Assembly (NCBI RefSeq): GCF_002217795.2
Contig: NZ_AP018823.1
Location: 2,604,001 to 2,668,000 of the forward strand
DNA: 64,000 bases
Reading direction: 5' to 3'
Source of the DNA: Aquitalea magnusonii
GTDB lineage: Bacteria > Pseudomonadota > Gammaproteobacteria > Burkholderiales > Chromobacteriaceae
The translations under genes and the position numbers were made by a program. The stretch's first letter is position 1; every line of letters starts with the position of its first letter. This document shows, piece by piece, positions 18,627 to 27,894 of the stretch. The notes under the pieces are model-generated. The model made no database searches. It saw nothing but the letters and a program-made list of their open reading frames with translations, and was not told the origin of the DNA.

Positions 18627-19276
18627 GCGGCCACCGTCCAGTCGGCACTTAGCACACCGTCCAATTGCAGATGCAGCACATCCCCCGCGTGCAGGGCTGC
18701 CACACCTTGCGGCGTGCCGGTGTAGACCAGATCGCCCGCCGTCAGGCCGTAAGTCTGCGACAGATAACTGATGATGATGGCCAGCGGATACAACATCAGG
18801 CTGGTATCACCCTGCTGACGGGTGGCACCATTCACCTGCAGGCTGAAGTGAAATGGCTTAGCCAGCTCCAGACGGGAAGCGGCAACAAAATCAGACACAC
18901 AAGCCGCGTGACGGAAGCCCTTGGCCTTGGTCCAGGGCTTGCCGCCCTGCTTGGCCTCACTTTGCACATCGCGCGCGGTCAGGTCCAGACCAATGCCCAC
19001 GCCAGCAACGTGAGACAGCGCATCCGCAACGGCAATATCACTGCCGCCCTTGCCAATCAGCAGCACCAGCTCGCACTCATGGTGTACATCGGAGGAATAG
19101 GCCGGCAGCACGATGTCCCGCCCGCTGCGCGTGAGGGAGGAAGTGGGCTTGAGGAATACCAGCGGTTCTTCTTCCAACTGATTGCCCAGCTCCGCCACAT
19201 GTGCCGCGTAATTGCGGCCAATGCAGAAAATATTGCTGACTTGCTGCTCCACGCCTTCCAGCATCACAACTGCCAT
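18623..19276 (-). CDS. Fumarylacetoacetate hydrolase-family protein
   Basis: Predicted cytoplasmic metal-dependent hydrolase or decarboxylase of the FAA family (acylpyruvate or oxaloacetate type chemistry). The protein has 217 residues. The opening NIFCIGRNYAAH, the metal-binding acidic set HHECELVLLIG and GLDLTARDVQ, and the YTGTPQGVAAL loop are characteristic. The start ATG follows AAGGAG by 6 bases. It lies upstream of, and overlaps by 4 bp, hslR. Substrate cannot be assigned from sequence. Confidence 0.87.
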   Translation of the reverse strand: MAVVMLEGVEQQVSNIFCIGRNYAAHVAELGNQLEEEPLVFLKPTSSLTRSGRDIVLPAYSSDVHHECELVLLIGKGGSDIAVADALSHVAGVGIGLDLTARDVQSEAKQGGKPWTKAKGFRHAACVSDFVAASRLELAKPFHFSLQVNGATRQQGDTSLMLYPLAIIISYLSQTYGLTAGDLVYTGTPQGVAALHAGDVLHLQLDGVLSADWTVAA

Positions 19277-19655
19277 GGTGTACTCCTTACCGTTCAAGCG
19301 TGCGATTATCCCAGATGTAAGCGGCTTGCGGGAGCATGCACGCAGTTATACTAATGTCATTGCCAGCATATTACCTGCTACCATTCTGCCGCCCTGACAA
19401 AATCAGGACAATGACATCAAATGAAGCCTGGACAAGCACCATGTCATTTGGTTAAGAACATGGACATGAATTGTGCATTGCCGCAACAGCCCTGAGCTCA
19501 CCATGGATTTTTTCACCGCGGCTTACCACCAGCCGGTGAAATTGTCATACAGTCCTGTTACAGTCAGCGAGTACCCCGGCGACGGCAACACCCGCCCAAG
19601 CAAGCCGGGCAGCACGTATCCACCCACCACTCACGGCATGTTAAGGAGATTTACC
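19277..19655 (+). promoter_or_regulatory. phaC upstream region with repeated ATGTCATT motif
   Basis: 379 bp between the FAA-family gene and phaC. The octamer ATGTCATT occurs at 19354-19361 and 19441-19448, and inverted at 19410-19417; the first and inverted copies form a 9-bp inverted repeat (ATGTCATTG / CAATGACAT). A TATACT hexamer lies at 19347-19352. The phaC reading frame stays open into this region from 19473, but no ribosome site supports an earlier start. AAGGAG at 19644-19649 serves the TTG start. Confidence 0.5.
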
Positions 19656-21425
19656 TTGACTCAGGACACGACCGCTTCCCTGGAGAGTTTCTTCTCCAGC
19701 CTCTCCGAGGCCAACCAACAGTGGATGCAGCAGTTTGTCAATTCGATGACCGCAGGTATGCCGCTGGATGCAGCAGCCAATCCTATTTCCGGTGCCTGGA
19801 ACCAGATGGTGAACAACACCAACCAGATGCTGGCCATGCAAACCAATCTCTACCAGCAGCAAATGAATATGTGGCTGCAATTTCTGGGCCAGAAACCGGC
19901 CGAGACCACAGCAGCCCCAGCCGCCAGTACCGATCGCCGCTTTACCGCACCGGAATGGAATGAACATCCGTTCTATAGCTTCCTGAAACAAAGCTATCTG
20001 CAAACATCCAAATGGATGACCGAGCTGGTTGATCAATCCCAGCTGGAAGAAGAATCCAAGGAAAAATTGGCTTTTGCCACCCGCCAGTATCTGGACGCGA
20101 TGGCACCCACCAACTTCATGCTGACCAACCCGGAAGTCATCAAGCGGGCGCTGGAAACCAAGGGCGAAAGCCTGGTGGAAGGCATGAAGAACATGGCCGA
20201 AGACATCCAGAAGGGCCATATCTCGATGTCGGACGAAAGCAAGTTCGAGATCGGCAAGAATATCGCCACCACGCCGGGCGAAGTGGTTTTCCGCAACGAG
20301 CTGATCGAGCTGATCCAATACACCCCGACCACTGCCGAGGTATATGAAAAGCCGCTGCTGATCGTACCGCCCTGCATCAATAAGTACTACCTGATGGACT
20401 TGCAGCCGGACAACTCCATGGTGCGCCACTTTGTCGCCCAGGGTTACAAGGTATTCCTGATCAGCTGGCGCTCGGCTGTACCGGAAATGAAGCATTTCAC
20501 CTGGGAAAGCTATATCGAAAAAGGCGTGATTGCCGCGGCGGAAACCGTCAAGAAAATCACCAAGCAACCGAGCATGAACGCCTTGGGCTTCTGCGTGGGC
20601 GGCGTCATCCTCAACACGTCCTTGTGTGTGATGCAGGCCAAGGGCATCAAGCTGATTGACAGCGCCACCTTCATGACCTCGCTGATTGACCACGCGGAGC
20701 CGGGTGAAATCAAGGTCTTTATCGACGAAAACCTGGTTGCCAGCCGTGAAGCCAAGCTTACCCATGGCGGCATTGTCAGCGGCAAGGAAATCGGCCGTAC
20801 CTTCGCCAGCCTGCGCGCCAATGACCTGGTATGGAACTACGTGGTCAACAACTACCTGCTGGGCAAGACGCCGGCTCCGTTCGACCTCTTGTACTGGAAC
20901 AACGACGCCGTTGACCTGCCGCTGCCGATGCATACCTTCTTCCTGCGCCAGTTCTACCTGAACAATGCGCTGGTGAAGAAAAATGCCATCACCCTGTGCG
21001 ATGTGCCCATCGACATCAGCAAGCTGGACATCCCGCTGTACGTGTTTGCCGCGCGCGAAGACCACATCGTGCCGTGGAAGTCGGCCTTCTCCGGCATCAA
21101 GTACCTGACCGGCGCACCGTCGCGCCGCTTTGTCCTCGGCGCATCCGGCCATATCGCCGGCTCCATCAATCCGGTTACCAAGGACAAGCGTAACTACTGG
21201 GTGAATGACAACCTGGTGGACGATCCGGAAGTGTGGCTGGAAGGCGCGGAAAGCCGTCCGGGCAGTTGGTGGAAAGACTGGGACAACTGGTTGGCCCCGC
21301 AATCGGGCAAAAAGGTTGCCGCCCCCAAAGCTGCCGGCAGCAAGGAATTCCCGGCACTGGTGGCTGCGCCCGGTACCTATGTTCTGGCCAAAGCCATGCC
21401 CAGCACAGTGGCCAGCTTGCAGTAA
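19656..21425 (+). CDS. phaC: Class I polyhydroxyalkanoate synthase
   Basis: Polymerises (R)-3-hydroxyacyl-CoA into PHA at the surface of carbon-storage granules. The protein has 589 residues from a TTG start chosen because AAGGAG sits 7 bases upstream; ATG codons further up lack ribosome sites. The lipase-like box is GFCVGG with nucleophile Cys313; Asp469 (AREDHIVPW) and His499 (GASGHIAGS) complete the triad. The N-terminal segment with [12 protein letters not shown] is typical of class I enzymes. phaA follows 82 bp later; phaB, phaR and phasin genes are not in the window. Confidence 0.96.
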   Translation: MTQDTTASLESFFSSLSEANQQWMQQFVNSMTAGMPLDAAANPISGAWNQMVNNTNQMLAMQTNLYQQQMNMWLQFLGQKPAETTAAPAASTDRRFTAPEWNEHPFYSFLKQSYLQTSKWMTELVDQSQLEEESKEKLAFATRQYLDAMAPTNFMLTNPEVIKRALETKGESLVEGMKNMAEDIQKGHISMSDESKFEIGKNIATTPGEVVFRNELIELIQYTPTTAEVYEKPLLIVPPCINKYYLMDLQPDNSMVRHFVAQGYKVFLISWRSAVPEMKHFTWESYIEKGVIAAAETVKKITKQPSMNALGFCVGGVILNTSLCVMQAKGIKLIDSATFMTSLIDHAEPGEIKVFIDENLVASREAKLTHGGIVSGKEIGRTFASLRANDLVWNYVVNNYLLGKTPAPFDLLYWNNDAVDLPLPMHTFFLRQFYLNNALVKKNAITLCDVPIDISKLDIPLYVFAAREDHIVPWKSAFSGIKYLTGAPSRRFVLGASGHIAGSINPVTKDKRNYWVNDNLVDDPEVWLEGAESRPGSWWKDWDNWLAPQSGKKVAAPKAAGSKEFPALVAAPGTYVLAKAMPSTVASLQ

Positions 21426-21433
21426 TTACCCGA

Positions 21434-21457
21434 TGCCCGGCACATGTATGCCGGGCA
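21434..21457 (+). other. Intercistronic hairpin between phaC and phaA
   Basis: Perfect 9-bp stem TGCCCGGCA / TGCCGGGCA with a 6-base loop, without a T run on either strand. It starts 8 bp after the phaC stop. It could stabilise the phaC 3' end or partly attenuate into phaA. Confidence 0.5.
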
Positions 21458-21507
21458 CATGCTCCTGACAGGGGCCCCCACCGCAGAACCATAACGGAGA
21501 GTTAGCT

Positions 21508-22689
21508 ATGCAAGAAATCGTGATTGTTGCCGCCCTGCGCACTGCCGTCGGCAGCTTTGGTGGTGCACTGTCCAAGGTACCCGCTCCCGAGCTGGGTGCC
21601 ACCGTCATCAAGGGCCTGCTGGCCCAGACCGGCGTTAAGCCGGAAGACGTGAGTGAAGTGATTCTGGGTCAGGTACTGACTGCCGGCGTTGGCCAGAACC
21701 CCGCCCGCCAGGCTCTGATCAAGGCCGGCCTGCCGATTACCACGCCTGCCTCCACCCTCAACGTGGTATGCGGCTCCGGCCTGCGTGCCGTCCATCTGGC
21801 AGCCCAGGCCATTGCCAATGGCGATGCCGAAATCGTGATCGCCGGTGGTCAGGAAAACATGTCGCTGTCCCCGCACATCCTGCCGGGCTCGCGTGATGGC
21901 TTCCGCATGGGCAATGCCCAGTTGGTGGACACCATGGTGGCTGATGGTCTGACCGACGTTTACAACCAGTACCACATGGGCATTACTGCGGAAAACGTGG
22001 CAGAAAAATACAGCATCAGCCGCGAAGAACAGGATGCACTGGCACTGGCCTCGCAAAACCGCGCCGAAGCCGCGCAGAAGGCTGGCAAGTTCAAGGATGA
22101 AATCGTTCCGGTGCTGGTACCGCAGCGCAAGGGCGACCCGGTAGCCGTTGATGCTGACGAATACATCAAGGCTGGCACCACTGCCGAGACGCTGGCCAAG
22201 CTGCGCCCGGCCTTCAAGAAAGATGGCACCGTAACCGCCGGCAACGCCTCCGGCATCAATGACGGTGCAGCTGCCGTGATGCTGATGACCGCCGCCAAGG
22301 CTGACCAGTTGGGTCTGAAGCCGCTGGCCGTGATTCGTGGCTATGCCCTGACGGGTTGCGCGCCCGAAGTCATGGGCATCGGCCCGGTGGCTGCCACGCG
22401 CAAGGTACTGGAAAAAGCCGGCTGGACCATTGAGCAACTGGATCTGGTAGAGGCCAACGAAGCTTTCGCGGCACAAGCACTGGGCGTGGCGCGCGAGCTG
22501 GGCTGGTCTGCCGATAAAGTCAACGTCAACGGCGGTGCCATTGCCCTGGGCCATCCGATTGGCGCATCCGGCTGCCGCGTGCTGGTGACCCTGCTGCACG
22601 AAATGCAACGCCGTGACGCCAAGAAAGGCCTGGCAACCCTGTGCATTGGCGGTGGCATGGGTGTGGCACTGGCAGTGGAACGTCCGTAA
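21508..22689 (+). CDS. phaA: Acetyl-CoA acetyltransferase (beta-ketothiolase)
   Basis: Condenses two acetyl-CoA into acetoacetyl-CoA, the first step towards 3-hydroxybutyrate polymer; it may also serve fatty-acid or ketone metabolism. The protein has 393 residues. The catalytic set is intact: Cys88 (NVVCGSGL), His349 ([14 protein letters not shown]) and Cys379 (LCIGGGMG). The ATG has GGAGAG upstream. The assignment as phaA, not atoB, rests on its place after phaC. A good terminator follows. Confidence 0.93.
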   Translation: MQEIVIVAALRTAVGSFGGALSKVPAPELGATVIKGLLAQTGVKPEDVSEVILGQVLTAGVGQNPARQALIKAGLPITTPASTLNVVCGSGLRAVHLAAQAIANGDAEIVIAGGQENMSLSPHILPGSRDGFRMGNAQLVDTMVADGLTDVYNQYHMGITAENVAEKYSISREEQDALALASQNRAEAAQKAGKFKDEIVPVLVPQRKGDPVAVDADEYIKAGTTAETLAKLRPAFKKDGTVTAGNASGINDGAAAVMLMTAAKADQLGLKPLAVIRGYALTGCAPEVMGIGPVAATRKVLEKAGWTIEQLDLVEANEAFAAQALGVARELGWSADKVNVNGGAIALGHPIGASGCRVLVTLLHEMQRRDAKKGLATLCIGGGMGVALAVERP

Positions 22690-22720
22690 GCAGCAACGCT
22701 GGCCGTTGCGGCTGGAACAA

Positions 22721-22744
22721 ACCGGGCAGCCTGCCCGGTTTTTT
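22721..22744 (+). terminator. Terminator after phaA
   Basis: Stem ACCGGGCA / TGCCCGGT with a 3-base loop followed by TTTTT, 31 bp after the phaA stop. Confidence 0.88.
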
Positions 22745-22760
22745 CGTTTTAGCCTGCGCA

Positions 22761-22788
22761 AAAAAAGCCCCGGCATACAAGCCGGGGC
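22761..22788 (-). terminator. Terminator for the cysteine-cluster protein gene
   Basis: Stem GCCCCGGC / GCCGGGGC with a 6-base loop, followed on the minus strand by seven T. It lies about 130 bp after that gene's stop, facing the phaA terminator. Confidence 0.8.
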
Positions 22789-22921
22789 AGTTTCGGTCAA
22801 CCGCCCTGTGGCCGACCGAGGTGGAGACATTACGGAAGTTAGTAGGGTACTTTCCTACCGTGCCTTACGTTTTTTCAGAATAGCGGGCAATCAACGGATT
22901 CCCAGCGGAAATACCCAGCTT

Positions 22922-23269
22922 TTAGTCCAGTTGTAAAGGCGGCAAGCCGTTTTGCGCCCGTGCGCGATTACAGGCTGCCTCATAAATGCCAATACTGGCG
23001 CGGGCACCAAACTCGCGACAAGGCGAAGGCCGCTCACTGTAAATACCACAGCGGACCGACTCTCCTATCTTGCCAACCAGCGCAATACAGCGCGGACGCG
23101 CATAGTCAGTGCCACGCATGCGCATGGTAGTGGCGGTTTCCTCATCGGCCAGCCTTGCCGGCACCCGGCCACCCGGCTCGGTGTCCAGTTCTGAGTAATG
23201 AAAACTCACCCGAAAGGCGGCGCAGCAGGCACCGCAACGCTGACAGATGTTTTGCTCGGCTTGGGACAT
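22922..23269 (-). CDS. YkgJ-family cysteine-cluster protein
   Basis: Small (115 residues) cytoplasmic protein with the zinc/iron-chelating YkgJ-type cluster: CQRCGACCAAF near the N terminus, and later CIALVG, CGIYSERPSPCREF and a final Cys in EAACNRAR. The cysteine spacing (C-x2-C-x2-CC ... C ... C ... C) fits a metal-binding site. Biochemical role unknown. The start is uncertain: ATG chosen, with an in-frame TTG seven codons upstream; neither has a clear ribosome site. Divergent from the phosphodiesterase-family gene. Confidence 0.82.
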   Translation of the reverse strand: MSQAEQNICQRCGACCAAFRVSFHYSELDTEPGGRVPARLADEETATTMRMRGTDYARPRCIALVGKIGESVRCGIYSERPSPCREFGARASIGIYEAACNRARAQNGLPPLQLD

Positions 23270-23344
23270 ACGGTTAAACCAGTGATTCAAGTCGGCACAG
23301 TATGCCTGTAAGCTGAGTGAATTTCAGCCGTATTGCGAGTCGCC

Positions 23345-24562
23345 ATGCCCTCATCGCTCTCTGCCCTTTTCCCTGGTAGCCATTGGCCTGATTACCACGG
23401 TGGCAGCTTGCTCAATTTGCTTGCCAGCCTGAGTAGTGAGCTGGGAGGCCCCACCGGCGGTCACGCCGGACTACACCACCCCTGGCTGGCCGGCATTGCC
23501 CGGCACCGGCATGTGGTGCTGCTTCTGATTGACGGACTGGGCTCACGGCAACTGGACACACTTGGCCCGGACAGCGCACTGCGCCGCCATCAGTGCAGCA
23601 CGCTGAGCAGCGTGTTTCCGGCCACCACCGCCGCGGCCATCACCACCTTGCTGACCGGTCAGTCGCCTGCCAGCCATGGTTTGATTGGCTGGCATCTGTA
23701 TTGCAATGATAAGGAGGCCGGACAGCAGAGTATCGTGGCCCCGCTGCCAATGACGGTGCGACATCCGGTTGGCACTATGCTGACACCGGCACAACTGGCC
23801 AGCCGCTTGCTGGTTTGCCCACCGGTGCTGCCACAACTGGGGCGCGCGGCAGAAATACTGCAACCGCACTATATCGCCGACTCCCCCTACAGCCTGCACC
23901 ACGCCGGGAATATGCAGCGTACCGGCTATCGTGACATCGAAGATGCTTTTGACCTGCTGGCAGAGCACCTGCAACAAAATCAAGCACCGGGTTTTCATTA
24001 CCTCTACTTGCCACAACTGGACAGCCTGATGCATCGGCAAGGCTGCCACTCTCCCGCCGTGCAGGCCCTGTTTGACCGGCTGGACGTGGCCTTCGCCCGC
24101 TTGAGCGAGATTGCCGATCAGACCGACAGCGTACTGCTGGCCAGCGCCGACCATGGTTTCATCGATACGCCCGCCACACGGCAGATCAGCCTGGATGAAG
24201 ATTTTCCGGCCTTGTACACCATGCTGGCCCAGCCGCTGTCAGGTGAGCGCCGTGCCGCGTTCTGCCACCTAAAACCGGGGCTGCGCGACGCCTTCATCAG
24301 TCTGGCCCGACAGCAACTAGGCCATGCTTGCTGGGTGGTGGATAGCCAGCAGTTGCTGCAGGCGGGTGTGTTCGGCCCTGGTGAGCCACATCCACAATTG
24401 GCAAGCCGTTGCGGTGACGTCACCTTGCTGGCGCGCGATGACTGGAGCATCCGCGACACGCTGCCGCAAGAGAAAGCACTTCATCTGCCCGGCCAGCATG
24501 GTGGCGTCAGCGCAGCAGAAATGACGGTGCCCTTGATCCTGCGCCTCCCCCGGAAGGAGTAG
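23345..24562 (+). CDS. Alkaline-phosphatase-superfamily nucleotide pyrophosphatase/phosphodiesterase-like protein
   Basis: Member of the type I phosphodiesterase/nucleotide pyrophosphatase family. The 405-residue protein has the two-metal site: Asp in VVLLLIDGLGSRQ, the nucleophilic Thr in VFPATTAAAI, Asp and His in LPQLDSLMHRQG, and Asp-His in LASADHGF, with a distal His in LPGQHGGVSAAE. No signal peptide is visible, so it may be cytoplasmic. Substrate unknown. The ATG is preferred over a TTG four codons upstream. The downstream DGC gene follows after 57 bp on the same strand. Confidence 0.85.
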   Translation: MPSSLSALFPGSHWPDYHGGSLLNLLASLSSELGGPTGGHAGLHHPWLAGIARHRHVVLLLIDGLGSRQLDTLGPDSALRRHQCSTLSSVFPATTAAAITTLLTGQSPASHGLIGWHLYCNDKEAGQQSIVAPLPMTVRHPVGTMLTPAQLASRLLVCPPVLPQLGRAAEILQPHYIADSPYSLHHAGNMQRTGYRDIEDAFDLLAEHLQQNQAPGFHYLYLPQLDSLMHRQGCHSPAVQALFDRLDVAFARLSEIADQTDSVLLASADHGFIDTPATRQISLDEDFPALYTMLAQPLSGERRAAFCHLKPGLRDAFISLARQQLGHACWVVDSQQLLQAGVFGPGEPHPQLASRCGDVTLLARDDWSIRDTLPQEKALHLPGQHGGVSAAEMTVPLILRLPRKE

Positions 24563-24619
24563 CCGGACCGATGCCTGCGACCGATACCGCTTTGCCCGGC
24601 ATGCATCGCACAATGAGGC

Positions 24620-25000
24620 ATGACATCCAATAGATTCCCTCTGGTCTATGCTTGCTCCGGCTGCTCCAGCGCAGCCCAGATGGCCAATGACCTTGCGCTG
24701 CGTCTGGACCGGGAAGGTCTGGCGGAAATGTCCTGCATTGCCGGTGTCGGCGGCGGCGTACCCGGACTGGTAAGACTGGCACAATCCGGCCGTCCCATCC
24801 TGGCGCTGGATGGATGCCGCCTGTCCTGTGTACAAGCCTGTCTAAACCGGGCTGGCGTGCAGGCCGACCATGCCTTGTTGCTATCTGACCAGGGGGTGGT
24901 CAAATACAAGCATCAGGCTTATGCGGTGAGTCAGGCAGAGGAAATCTGGCCACTCATCCGGGACAGCGCCGCGGCACTGTCCGGCCGGCAATCAGAATAA
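24620..25000 (+). CDS. DGC-domain putative zinc-binding protein
   Basis: 126-residue protein of the DGC family (named for conserved Asp-Gly-Cys), predicted to bind zinc. Visible motifs are YACSGCSSAAQMAN near the N terminus, LDGCRLSCVQACL at about residues 66-78 (D-G-C-x3-C-x3-C), and a C-terminal Lys-rich segment GVVKYKHQAY. It has no predicted membrane segment. It is probably co-transcribed with the phosphodiesterase-like gene. Its last 9 bp overlap the converging gene. The function of the family is not established. Confidence 0.82.
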   Translation: MTSNRFPLVYACSGCSSAAQMANDLALRLDREGLAEMSCIAGVGGGVPGLVRLAQSGRPILALDGCRLSCVQACLNRAGVQADHALLLSDQGVVKYKHQAYAVSQAEEIWPLIRDSAAALSGRQSE

Positions 25001-26050
25001 GCCACCTTGCAGTTGCTGCTGCTCCAGTGTGGCAAGCTCATCGGCAAACTGCTGTTCCAGCTCTTGCACGTGCTGGCGCTGGACATAAACCGGCATCAAT
25101 ACCCGCGAAATCGGCTGCAACTGCCCCAATACCACCTGCTCGTAGCACAAGGCGGTGACATCGTCCGCATCCAGACGCTCATGCAACACGCCCATGCGAT
25201 TGAGATAGATGGTTTGTGCCTCGACATGGAAAAAGCCTTGTGGCTGCTCCAGCACCTCGCGCACCACTTCCAGAATGCCATCCAGCTCGGTCAAGCGTGC
25301 CAGCGGCTGTAGCTGCTGTTGTACTGCGGCCTCGCGCTGGCGCAGTGCCTGGACATCAGATAGCTGCAAGCTGGCGACAGTACCGGCACCGCCAGTTGCA
25401 TCAATCACCACCCGCCCGGCATGGCCGAAGGTCGCCAGTTTCAGCTGAATCTGGCCCAGCTCGGCCTGCAGATCCAGCCGCATTTGCTGCAACAGCTTGA
25501 TGCGCCGGTCTATCACGGCCACCAGGACGGCCAGGCCCCGGTGTCGGGTGCTCTGCTGCAAATCCTCCGCACTGGCAGAAGGATCAATCAGGCGGTGCTG
25601 GTCGAAACTGACAACCTGTTGGGCAACATCACTGCAGATTTCACCATTGTGCTCCACCATGCCAAAGCGCACGTTCTCGCTTTTACACATGCTCATGATG
25701 GCCCAAGCCTCATCGCCCTGGCTGGCCGAGAGGAAGAACGCCTGCAAGGGAGCACTGCCTTTCAGGCATAGCAGCAGGCTGAGCGGGCTGGAAAACAGCA
25801 GGCCTAGCCTGCGGTCGGTGGCAAAACTGCGCAAGGACAGTTCCAGCGGGGGGATGCGCTGCCAAGGCAGGCCGGCCAGATAGTCCAGCGTCTGCCCGAT
25901 GCCGGGAAGCAAGCGCTGCTGATAGCCCGGCAGCAGTTTGAGACGGCCATCACAGCCAGTAATCACCGTCTCGATGGCCTGCAGCAAATCCGCTTTCTTC
26001 TGCTTTGAAGCCGCATCCAGGCCCAGTTTCTGCCATAGCCAGTCCAGCAT
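24992..26050 (-). CDS. Unrecognised 352-residue protein
   Basis: I do not recognise a family. From MLDWLWQKLGLDAASKQKKAD the protein is soluble, rich in Gln and Leu, and has two likely helical, coiled-coil-prone stretches: around DRRIKLLQQMRLDLQAELGQ (near residues 185-205) and at the C terminus (HVQELEQQFADELATLEQQQ). The middle part contains scattered Cys (MSMCKSENVRFGM, GEICSDV). Good coding character and AAGGAG before the ATG support it as real. It is flanked by the DGC gene (convergent, 9-bp overlap) and an alpha/beta hydrolase upstream on the same strand (66 bp). Confidence 0.75.
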   Translation of the reverse strand: MLDWLWQKLGLDAASKQKKADLLQAIETVITGCDGRLKLLPGYQQRLLPGIGQTLDYLAGLPWQRIPPLELSLRSFATDRRLGLLFSSPLSLLLCLKGSAPLQAFFLSASQGDEAWAIMSMCKSENVRFGMVEHNGEICSDVAQQVVSFDQHRLIDPSASAEDLQQSTRHRGLAVLVAVIDRRIKLLQQMRLDLQAELGQIQLKLATFGHAGRVVIDATGGAGTVASLQLSDVQALRQREAAVQQQLQPLARLTELDGILEVVREVLEQPQGFFHVEAQTIYLNRMGVLHERLDADDVTALCYEQVVLGQLQPISRVLMPVYVQRQHVQELEQQFADELATLEQQQLQGGLF

Positions 26051-26116
26051 TGGCACCTCTCCTTCAGACAAAGTCAGCAGTATGCCCGATATTGGCCACC
26101 GGGCTGCTGCACTGGA

Positions 26117-27055
26117 TCAAGTCCCGGGTGCAGCGGCCTGCAAAATATCCTGCAAGGCAGCCGCGGTTTGTCCGGCAGACACCACAGGCAGCACATGCGT
26201 GCCACCATCGATGGTTACCAGCGGGGCATCCAGCAAGGATGCCAGCCGCTGGCCGATATGCAATGGAAAGATTTCGTCTTGCGAACCCCAGATCACCGCA
26301 ACCGGCATGGCCAGAGGCTGACTGAGGCGCTCAACATGGGCCTGCTGGCCGGTGGCCAGCTCCTGCATCAGGGCCCGCAACTGCGGTACGCGATCGCGGT
26401 AATAAAACTGCCAGACATCGCGCAGCAAAAACTGCGGCGCATTCGCCAGCGGGCTACCCACCAGCGCCATCATGCGTGCCAGCGCCTGTACATCGTTGGG
26501 TACGAATAATTGCTCGGCACTTTGCACCTGCGCCCGCGCAAGCAGCTCCTGCTGATCGTCCGGCGTATAGGCCATGCCCGGTGATGCCATGATGACCAAG
26601 CGTGCAACCTTCTCTGGCATGCGCCGTGCCAGTTCCAAGGCAACGAAACCGCCATAGGACAAGCCCACCAACTGCACGGTGTCCGGCACACGGGCAAGAA
26701 TCAGTGCTTGCAGTGCATCCGCCTGCGCCAGCAATCCCGGCTCACCTGCCACATGACTGCGACCAAACCAGAGTAAATCCGGCACCAGGACATGATGGCC
26801 TTTTGCCAGTGCCGACATGACGCGACCCCAACTGGTTGGGCCATCGCCGCCAAAGCCGTGAATCAGCAACAGGCTGGGGCCACTGCCCCCCTCCAGATAT
26901 GCCAGCTCTCCGCCAGGCAAAGCCAGCCGGCGGCTGCGAAATCCCATCAGGCGCAAACTGCCACGCAGCAGCCAATGCCCGGAGGCAGAAGGGAAAACAC
27001 AAAACAGGATCAGGCCGGCCAGTAGTGCCAGCAATATCGTCAGCATCGGGTTCAT
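26117..27055 (-). CDS. Membrane-anchored alpha/beta hydrolase
   Basis: Alpha/beta-hydrolase-fold enzyme of 312 residues. An N-terminal hydrophobic helix (about residues 4-22, LTILLALLAGLILFCVF) probably anchors it in the membrane. The oxyanion region is LLIHGFGGDG, the nucleophile elbow is VGLSYGGFVALEL, the acid is in WGSQDEIFP, and the His is in GGTHVLPV. These resemble lipase or meta-cleavage hydrolase relatives, so substrate is open. The chosen ATG has no strong ribosome site. A terminator separates it from the pseudouridine synthase gene upstream. Confidence 0.83.
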   Translation of the reverse strand: MNPMLTILLALLAGLILFCVFPSASGHWLLRGSLRLMGFRSRRLALPGGELAYLEGGSGPSLLLIHGFGGDGPTSWGRVMSALAKGHHVLVPDLLWFGRSHVAGEPGLLAQADALQALILARVPDTVQLVGLSYGGFVALELARRMPEKVARLVIMASPGMAYTPDDQQELLARAQVQSAEQLFVPNDVQALARMMALVGSPLANAPQFLLRDVWQFYYRDRVPQLRALMQELATGQQAHVERLSQPLAMPVAVIWGSQDEIFPLHIGQRLASLLDAPLVTIDGGTHVLPVVSAGQTAAALQDILQAAAPGT

Positions 27056-27108
27056 GGGCTTGATAATGTCACGCCAGCCCGCCAAATCCAAGTCGGATAT
27101 TGCAATGC

Positions 27109-27133
27109 AAAACGGCGACCACTGGTCGCCGTT
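27109..27133 (-). terminator. Terminator after the pseudouridine synthase gene
   Basis: 10-bp perfect stem AACGGCGACC / GGTCGCCGTT with a 3-base loop; the minus strand continues TTTTGC. It lies 33 bp past the stop. Confidence 0.7.
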
Positions 27134-27165
27134 GCCGCATGCCGGCCCACCCCGGCCTGTGCTGA

Positions 27166-27894
27166 TCAGAACATCTCGTCGTCACGCAGGTAGCGCCACT
27201 GCCCGGTTGGCAGGTTGCCCAGCTTGATCGTACCGATACGGATACGCTTAAGACCCACCACGCGCAAGCCTACCAGTTCGCACATGCGGCGAATCTGACG
27301 CTTTTTGCCTTCTCGCAGGACAAAGCGCAGCTGATCTTCATTCTGCCAGGCAACTTCAGCCGGTTTAAGCGCCTCGCCATCCAGCGACAGGCCGTGATTG
27401 AGCAAGGCCAGACCACGTTCGCTCAGCTCACCAGTCACCCGCACCAGATATTCTTTCTCCACCGTGGAGTTCTCGCCAATGATGTGCTTGGCCACACGGC
27501 CATCTTGCGTCAGCACCAGCAAGCCCACCGAATCGATATCCAGCCGCCCGGCCGGTGCCAGCCCTCGCAAATGGGCGGGGATGAAGCGTTTTTTGCTGGG
27601 ATCTTCCGACCAATGGTTTTCCGGTTTGACCAGAGTCACCGCCGGCAGATAGCCTTTCTCGGCCTGACCCGAAACATAGCCCACCGGCTTGTTAAGTAAA
27701 ATGGTCACGCGTGAGGACTGAGCATCCTGGGCCTTCTTCAGCACTTCAATCGTGTTGTGCGGCAGCACTTTCTGGCCAAGCACGGCCACTTCGCCGTCTA
27801 CTTTGACCCAGCCTTGTTCGATATAGCTGTCCGCCTCGCGACGGGAGCAAATACCCAGTTCGGCCATCCGCTTGGAAAGGCGTACGGGTTCCAT
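27166..27894 (-). CDS. rluF: 23S rRNA pseudouridine synthase, RluF-like
   Basis: RsuA/RluB/RluF-type pseudouridine synthase of 242 residues. It has an N-terminal S4 domain ([30 protein letters not shown], split here as one continuous region near residues 4-35), then a catalytic domain with [12 protein letters not shown]. The active-site Asp is in [14 protein letters not shown], and the family motif [14 protein letters not shown] lies near the C terminus. RluF-like is inferred from order and length; RluE or another specificity cannot be excluded. The ATG at codon 4 of the open frame is chosen because AGGA lies 8 bases upstream. Confidence 0.85.
   Translation of the reverse strand: MEPVRLSKRMAELGICSRREADSYIEQGWVKVDGEVAVLGQKVLPHNTIEVLKKAQDAQSSRVTILLNKPVGYVSGQAEKGYLPAVTLVKPENHWSEDPSKKRFIPAHLRGLAPAGRLDIDSVGLLVLTQDGRVAKHIIGENSTVEKEYLVRVTGELSERGLALLNHGLSLDGEALKPAEVAWQNEDQLRFVLREGKKRQIRRMCELVGLRVVGLKRIRIGTIKLGNLPTGQWRYLRDDEMF

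Noticed and set aside
19641..21302. 553-codon minus-strand frame over phaC
   Set aside because: Antisense shadow of phaC; no ribosome site or recognised domain.
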